From contig CAWAMV010000003.1 of assembly GCA_963783195.1 (NCBI GenBank), positions 212,036-276,035 of the forward strand: a DNA stretch of 64,000 bases. Direction: 5' to 3'. This stretch comes from Croceibacterium_B sp963783195. GTDB taxonomy: Bacteria > Pseudomonadota > Alphaproteobacteria > Sphingomonadales > Sphingomonadaceae. The notes beneath the pieces were generated by a model. That model had not been told where the DNA came from and made no database searches. It saw only the letters and a program-made list of their open reading frames with translations. Each line of letters begins with the position of its first letter. The first letter of the stretch is position 1. Shown here piece by piece: positions 59,649-64,000 of the stretch. A program made the position numbers and the translations under genes.

Positions 59649-61729
59649 GTTGCGCCCTTTCGCAGCGTGAGCTTGGGCACGCCGGCATCTTCGATCGCAC
59701 CCCCGCGCCCGGACAGGCTGGGGTTGTTCATGAAATAGGAATGGAGGTTGAAGCCCGGCTCGCCAGGTCCCGGCTCGATCCGGCTGTAGCTTCCGTCGGC
59801 CGCCAGGCGCCAGCTCTGTTCGTTGTCGAGCAGGTTGGCGAGCAGGACCTGGTTCAGCACCTGGTCGTGCACCGTGCGGTTGCGCAGCGGGACCAGCGCC
59901 TCGACCCGGCGGTCGAGGTTGCGGCTCATCGCGTCGGCCGAGGAGATGAAGACCTGCGCCCGCGCGCTGGGCAGCGCATAGCCGTTGGCGAAGGCCCAGA
60001 TGCGGCTGTGTTCGAGAAAGCGGCCGATGATCGACTTGACCCTGATGTTGTCCGACAGTCCTTCGACTCCCGGCCGCAGGCAGCAGTTCCCGCGTATCAC
60101 CAGGTCGATCTGCACGCCCGCCCCGCTCGCCGTGTAAAGCCGGTCGATGATGCCCTTTTCGGTGATCGCGTTGAGCTTGGCCCAGATCGCCGCGGGACGC
60201 CCGTCGCGGGCATTGTCGATCTCGCGCTCGATCAGGCCGTACAGGCGTTCGCGCAGGTCGATGGGCGAGATGGCGATCTGTTCGGTCCTGGGCGGCTCGA
60301 CGTAGCCGGTGACGAAATTGAACAGCCGCGCCGCGTCGCGGCCCAGCCGCGGGTCGGCGGTGAAGAAACTGAGGTCGGTATAGATTCGGGTGGTGACCGG
60401 GTGATAGTTGCCGGTGCCGAAGTGGCAGTAGGTCCGGAAGCCCTCCTCCTCGCGCCGCACGACCATGCTGACCTTGGCGTGGGTCTTCCAGTCGACGAAG
60501 CCGTAGATAACCTGGATGCCCGCGCGTTCGAGCTGGGCCGCCCAGTGGAGGTTCTGCTCCTCGTCGAAGCGGGCCTTGAGCTCGACGACCGCGGTGACCG
60601 ACTTGCCCGCGTCGGCCGCCTCGATCAGCGCGGCGATGACCGGGCTCTGGTTGCCCGCGCGGTAGAGCGTCTGCTTGATCGACACCACCGCCGGATCGCG
60701 CGCTGCCTGGCGCAGGAAGTCGACCACCACCTCGAAGCTCTCGTAGGGATGGTGAACCACGAAGTCCTTCGCCCGGATCGCGGCGAAACAGTCGCCGTCG
60801 TGCTCCAGCACCCGCTCGGGATAGCGCGGCGTGAAGGGAGTGAACTTGAGATCGGGGCGGTCGAGCGCGTCGACGATCCCGGCCAGCCCGGCGATGCCGA
60901 GCAGCCCTTCGGTCTTGGTGACGAGCGCCTCTTCCAGCCCCAGCTGGTCGCGCAGCAGGGACTCGGCGGCCTGGTCGAAGTCCTCGTCCAGCTCTAGCAG
61001 GATGACCCGCCCGCGCCGCCGCCGCTGGATCGCGGTGCGGTAATAGCGGACGAGGTCCTCGGCCTCTTCCTCGATCTCGATGTCGCTGTCGCGCAGCACG
61101 CGGAACACTCCGCTGCCGTTCACCCTGAAGCCGGGGAACAGCAGGCCGGCGAAGCGGCAGATCAGCGCCTCGATCGGCACGAAGGTCTCTTCCCCCGGGA
61201 CGCGCACGAAGCGCGGCAGGCCCGCGGGAACCAGCACCATCTCCACCAGCTGCGCACCGTCGGCCTTGCGCGTAAGGTTGAACAGCACGCCCATCCCGAG
61301 GTTGGCGACAAAGGGGAACGGGTGCGCCGGGTCGATCGCCTGGGGCGTCAGCACGCGGCTGATCTGGTCGACGAAATGCTGCCGCAGCGCCTTGAGGCTG
61401 TCGGGCGCGGGGCTGGTCCCCGCCCCGCCGATCCGCACCCCTTGCGCCGCGAGCAAGTTGCGCAACTCGACCAGCGCCGCCTGCTGCCCGGCCTCGAGGT
61501 CGCGCACGCGGCGGCGGATCTCGCCGAGCTGTTGCGACGGCGTCTTGCCGTCTATCGAGCGGGCATCGATCCCGCGATTGACCTGCCCGACCAGCCCCGC
61601 GACGCGGATCATCAGGAACTCGTCGAGGTTGCTGCCCGAGATCGAGAGGAAGCGCAGGCGCTCGAGCAGCGGGTAGTCGGGGTTGCACGCTTCGGCCAGC
61701 ACGCGTTCGTTGAACTGCAGCCAGCTCAA
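59645..61729 (-). CDS. ppk: Polyphosphate kinase 1, 5' end uncertain
   Basis: Membrane-associated enzyme making polyphosphate from ATP. As read it has 694 residues from a TTG. The catalytic histidine is in DWKTHAKVSMV and the second conserved His in CHFGTGNYHPVTTRIY; ARFDEEQNLHW and IKQTLYRAG are family motifs. The start is doubtful: conserved N-terminal RYFNREL lies in frame just upstream of the TTG, so the true start is further 5'. No start codon exists before the in-frame TGA. Removing one C from GGG/CCC at 61796-61798 would join it to an ATG at 61811, giving about 721 residues. It is translationally coupled to ppx. Confidence 0.9.
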   Translation of the reverse strand: MSWLQFNERVLAEACNPDYPLLERLRFLSISGSNLDEFLMIRVAGLVGQVNRGIDARSIDGKTPSQQLGEIRRRVRDLEAGQQAALVELRNLLAAQGVRIGGAGTSPAPDSLKALRQHFVDQISRVLTPQAIDPAHPFPFVANLGMGVLFNLTRKADGAQLVEMVLVPAGLPRFVRVPGEETFVPIEALICRFAGLLFPGFRVNGSGVFRVLRDSDIEIEEEAEDLVRYYRTAIQRRRRGRVILLELDEDFDQAAESLLRDQLGLEEALVTKTEGLLGIAGLAGIVDALDRPDLKFTPFTPRYPERVLEHDGDCFAAIRAKDFVVHHPYESFEVVVDFLRQAARDPAVVSIKQTLYRAGNQSPVIAALIEAADAGKSVTAVVELKARFDEEQNLHWAAQLERAGIQVIYGFVDWKTHAKVSMVVRREEEGFRTYCHFGTGNYHPVTTRIYTDLSFFTADPRLGRDAARLFNFVTGYVEPPRTEQIAISPIDLRERLYGLIEREIDNARDGRPAAIWAKLNAITEKGIIDRLYTASGAGVQIDLVIRGNCCLRPGVEGLSDNIRVKSIIGRFLEHSRIWAFANGYALPSARAQVFISSADAMSRNLDRRVEALVPLRNRTVHDQVLNQVLLANLLDNEQSWRLAADGSYSRIEPGPGEPGFNLHSYFMNNPSLSGRGGAIEDAGVPKLTLRKGAT

Positions 61730-61971
61730 CTCACGATTGAAATAGCGCCCGGCAGGGTCCGCCGGGCGAGCGGCGCTCTCGCCGTCACCGAATTCGGGTC
61801 AGGTCATGCATCGGTCAAACCGCATTGGGTCTCGCCTGTGCATGTTACACTTCAATGACGGCTTGCGGGGACGAATTCGTCGTTGGCCGCAATCTTCCTC
61901 GTCCGATCGCTGCTCTGCCGGCCACAAGCCGGCCCCGCCCCGGCCTCGCTGAAGGACTTCACCCCGGCCGC

Positions 61972-62544
61972 CTAGCGCATCGTGCGCAGGGTCACGCTGC
62001 GGCGGGTTTCCTCCAGCGGGACGATCGAGTGCTCCCATTCGTCGCGCGCCGCACCCGACAGCAGGTAGAGCGAGCGGCGCGGCAATTCGACGCTGTGCCG
62101 CTCGAAGCCATCCGCCGTCCGTCGGCGCAGGCGCAGCGCGGCAGGCGTGCTGAGCGACAGGCCGATGACCTCGCCGTATTGCGGCCGGTCGCGGTGCCAG
62201 CCGATCTGCGCGCCGGGATCGTAGCGGATCAGCAGGCCCTGGACGAAGCTTTCCGGGTCACGGCCAAGCTGCGGGGCGAGGCGCGCGCGCAGGTCCTGCA
62301 GCCAGCGCGGCAGCGGCGGCGCTTCGGTCGGCCGGCCCCGCTGGTAGTCGTAGGCGCTGCCGTAGTTCGCCGTCAGCCGCTTGCCCTGCCACTGGCCGAA
62401 CTGGAACGGCGCCAGCGGCGCGGCATCGATCCGCGCGGCGATGTCCGCCTCCTCGGCCTTGCTCACCGCCTCTTCGACCAGATGCAGGCCGGGGACTGGC
62501 GGGGCCGGGGCGAACAGTTCATACTGTCTTACCATTTCACGCAT
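61972..62544 (-). CDS. Alpha-ketoglutarate-dependent dioxygenase AlkB-type
   Basis: A 190-residue Fe(II)/2-oxoglutarate dioxygenase that repairs alkylated nucleic acid bases by oxidative demethylation. The facial triad is visible as H-x-D in IGWHRDRPQYG and the distal His in EHSIVPL, with RRSVTLR giving the 2-oxoglutarate-binding Arg. RYDPGAQIGWHRD is the family signature. Starts at 62544 (MREMVRQY) or 62535 are both possible; neither has a strong ribosome binding site. It is divergent from yjbQ with 11 bases between starts, so promoters overlap. Confidence 0.88.
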   Translation of the reverse strand: MREMVRQYELFAPAPPVPGLHLVEEAVSKAEEADIAARIDAAPLAPFQFGQWQGKRLTANYGSAYDYQRGRPTEAPPLPRWLQDLRARLAPQLGRDPESFVQGLLIRYDPGAQIGWHRDRPQYGEVIGLSLSTPAALRLRRRTADGFERHSVELPRRSLYLLSGAARDEWEHSIVPLEETRRSVTLRTMR

Positions 62545-62555
62545 ATAGGAACGCC

Positions 62556-62972
62556 ATGCACCAGGCACACGCGATCCTGACGTTCGAGACCGAGGGGCAG
62601 GGCCTGCTCGAGATCACGCACGACATCACCAGCTGGCTGCGCTCGGCGGACATCAGCATGGGCACCGTCACGCTGTTCTGCCAGCACACCAGCGCAAGCC
62701 TGATGATCAACGAGAACGCCGCGCCGGCGGTGCGCCGCGACCTCATGCGCTGGCTGGCGATGGCCGCGCCCGAGGGCGATGGTTACGAACACGCCGCCGA
62801 AGGGCCCGACGACATGCCGGCGCACATCAAGTCGATGCTGACCGGCAACAGCCTGACGATCCCGTTCGCCGACGGGCGGATGCTGCTGGGATCGTGGCAG
62901 GGCGTCTACCTCGCCGAACATCGCGCCGACGGCAGCCGCCGCTATGTCGTCGCCCACGCGATGGGAGATTAG
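62556..62972 (+). CDS. YjbQ-family (UPF0047) protein
   Basis: A 138-residue cytosolic protein of the UPF0047 fold. Signatures are TLFCQHTSASLMINEN and HIKSMLTGNSLTIPF with the conserved GSWQGVYLAEHR end. E. coli YjbQ has weak thiamine-phosphate synthase activity, but the physiological role of the family is unclear. The ribosome binding site TAGGAAC lies before the ATG. The transglutaminase-like gene follows 44 bp downstream. Confidence 0.87.
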   Translation: MHQAHAILTFETEGQGLLEITHDITSWLRSADISMGTVTLFCQHTSASLMINENAAPAVRRDLMRWLAMAAPEGDGYEHAAEGPDDMPAHIKSMLTGNSLTIPFADGRMLLGSWQGVYLAEHRADGSRRYVVAHAMGD

Positions 62973-63016
62973 CAGGCTCTAGGAACAGGTGCGGGACCGG
63001 TGCATTGGCCCGGCAT

Positions 63017-63817
63017 ATGCCGATAGACATTTCAGCGAAGTTCTCGTTCCACCTCGAGCACCCCACCGACGTCCTCCTGCAGTTCGAAGCGGCGGCGATC
63101 CCCGAACAGCGCATCATCGAGAGCCATTGCCGCCTCACCGAGGCGAAGGACGAGGCCCGCGTGCCCGCCAAGGACGAGATCGGCGAACGCATCTGGCTCC
63201 ACGCCGAGGGCGAATACGAGGTCGAATATACCGCCCGCGTGGAAGTCGACCGGATGATCCCCGACCTCGGCACGTTATCCCGGCTCGAGCCGCACGACCT
63301 GCCGGGCGAGGCGGTCGAGTACCTGTTCGATTCGCGCTACTGCCCGGCAGACAGGTTCCAGTCCTTCGTTTCCGCCGAGTTCCCCGACAGCGACGGGGGC
63401 GCACGGATCGTTGCGTTGCGCGACTGGGTGGCGAGCCACCTGACCTACACGCCCGGTTCGAGCGACACGAACACGACCGCGCTCGACACCTTCGTCGAAC
63501 GGCACGGCATCTGCCGCGACTACGCGCACCTGTTGGTGACGCTGGCGCGGGCCTCGACGATCCCGGCGCGCTTCGTCAGCGTCTATGCCCCGGGCGTCGA
63601 GCCGCCCGATTTCCATGCCGTGGCCGAAGTCTTCCTGGCCGACCCCACGATTCCGGGCGGCGGGGCCTGGCACCTCGTCGACGCGACCGGAATGGCCGAC
63701 GCTTCCGAGATGGTGAAGATCGGCGTCGGGCGCGATGCCGCCGACGTCGCCTTCATGACCGTGTTCGGGCAGGCCGAGTTCCGCGACAAGACGGTCGAGG
63801 TTCGCTCGGTCGCATGA
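63017..63817 (+). CDS. Transglutaminase-like cysteine protease family protein
   Basis: A 266-residue protein. The N-terminal beta-rich part (about residues 1-120) is the bacterial transglutaminase-like N-terminal region. The core has the Cys-His-Asp triad: Cys in HGICRDYAHL, His in FHAVAEVFL and Asp in HLVDATGMAD. Bacterial members are usually proteases or of unknown role, not cross-linkers. No signal peptide is visible. The ATG at 63017 is preferred to the longer frame, which overlaps yjbQ. zwf begins 125 bp downstream. Confidence 0.86.
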   Translation: MPIDISAKFSFHLEHPTDVLLQFEAAAIPEQRIIESHCRLTEAKDEARVPAKDEIGERIWLHAEGEYEVEYTARVEVDRMIPDLGTLSRLEPHDLPGEAVEYLFDSRYCPADRFQSFVSAEFPDSDGGARIVALRDWVASHLTYTPGSSDTNTTALDTFVERHGICRDYAHLLVTLARASTIPARFVSVYAPGVEPPDFHAVAEVFLADPTIPGGGAWHLVDATGMADASEMVKIGVGRDAADVAFMTVFGQAEFRDKTVEVRSVA

Positions 63818-63942
63818 TCGTACCTGCACCCAGGCCCGCGAGCTGGAGAAATTCCGGGCAGCGGGTTGCGGGACACGCTGTTGCGGTGCAGCATGGTGCA
63901 CGCTTGCCGTAGGCGAAGCTGCCGGGCCCAGAGGGAACTGGA

Positions 63943-64000
63943 ATGGGATTTACCGCCAACACGCTGGTACTCTTCGGGGCGACGGGGGATCTTGCGAAGC
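63943..64000 (+). CDS. zwf: Glucose-6-phosphate 1-dehydrogenase, first 19 codons (cut by window edge)
   Basis: The frame begins MGFTANTLVLFGATGDLAK, the conserved NADP-binding N-terminus (GATGDLA-x-K) of Zwf, the first enzyme of the pentose phosphate and Entner-Doudoroff pathways. GAGGG lies 8-12 bases upstream of the ATG at 63943. The rest is outside the window. Confidence 0.85.
   Translation, partial: MGFTANTLVLFGATGDLAK

Noticed and set aside
58131..61688. A 1185-codon frame that could suggest a large fusion with Ppx
   Set aside because: Its first two thirds are ppk in the wrong frame (Arg/Pro-rich). Only the last part from TTG 59648 is Ppx.

Overview
The window is 64 kb of GC-rich, densely packed bacterial chromosome. 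The gene content points to an alphaproteobacterium of the order Sphingomonadales, probably an Erythrobacteraceae or Sphingomonadaceae member. The evidence is a ChpT phosphotransferase, an alphaproteobacterial-type RNase P RNA, an RpoH with the RpoH box, a TorF-type porin, TonB receptors of the type common in sphingomonads, DUF3297 and DUF1761 proteins, and trigger factor with a Lys/Ala-rich tail. It is an ordinary core-genome stretch. I saw no insertion sequence, prophage, integrase or CRISPR array. Almost all intergenic gaps are below 300 bp, and the one long apparent gap (about 7.2-7.7 kb) is rnpB.

Layout. 0-6 kb: an NfrB-like glycosyltransferase cut by the left edge, convergent Na+/H+ antiporters nhaA and nhaD, glyoxalase I, a SIMPL-domain protein and a TorF-type porin. 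6-11 kb: PPP-type phosphatase, rnpB, an N-acetylmuramoyl-L-alanine amidase, chpT, an RluD-type pseudouridine synthase, rpoH. 11-17 kb: MFS transporter, mtgA, a cation diffusion facilitator, a GFA-family protein, an SdpI-like protein, clpX and clpP. 17-23 kb: two paralogous TonB-dependent receptors flanking a secreted amidase-signature enzyme. 23-28 kb: trigger factor, tRNA-Leu, small proteins, a CHAP hydrolase and der. 28-35.6 kb: a CzcCBA/Cus-type RND efflux operon divergent from an OmpR/HK two-component system. 35.6-40 kb: a quinohaemoprotein alcohol dehydrogenase, bfr and bfd, a DUF418 protein. 40-44 kb: two SPOR-domain proteins flanking an orphan ParA and a ribbon-helix-helix partner. 44-49.5 kb: SDR, pyrB with a pseudo-dihydroorotase, sppA, tRNA-Val. 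49.5-56.4 kb: sugar-nucleotide epimerase, sulfotransferase, then a tight serS-surE-nlpD-like-K+ channel operon and DUF1761. 56.4-64 kb: rimO, a small basic protein, ppx-ppk, alkB, yjbQ, a transglutaminase-like protein and the first codons of zwf at the right edge.

The genes suggest an envelope- and stress-oriented neighbourhood: proteostasis (ClpXP, trigger factor, RpoH, SppA), cell-wall enzymes (MtgA, amidase, CHAP, LysM/M23, SPOR proteins), metal handling (RND, CDF, Bfr/Bfd) and polyphosphate turnover.

Four genes (the first TonB receptor, trigger factor, der, ppk) have breaks where restoring one or two bases recovers a conserved protein end. The two most likely explanations are small indel errors in the underlying assembly or real mutations. 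The sites worth a closer look are the SPOR/ParA/RHH/SPOR cluster, the receptor-amidase-receptor locus, two sets of tandem operator-like repeats, a PQQ dehydrogenase with a lanthanide-type Asp pair, and a catalytically dead dihydroorotase.
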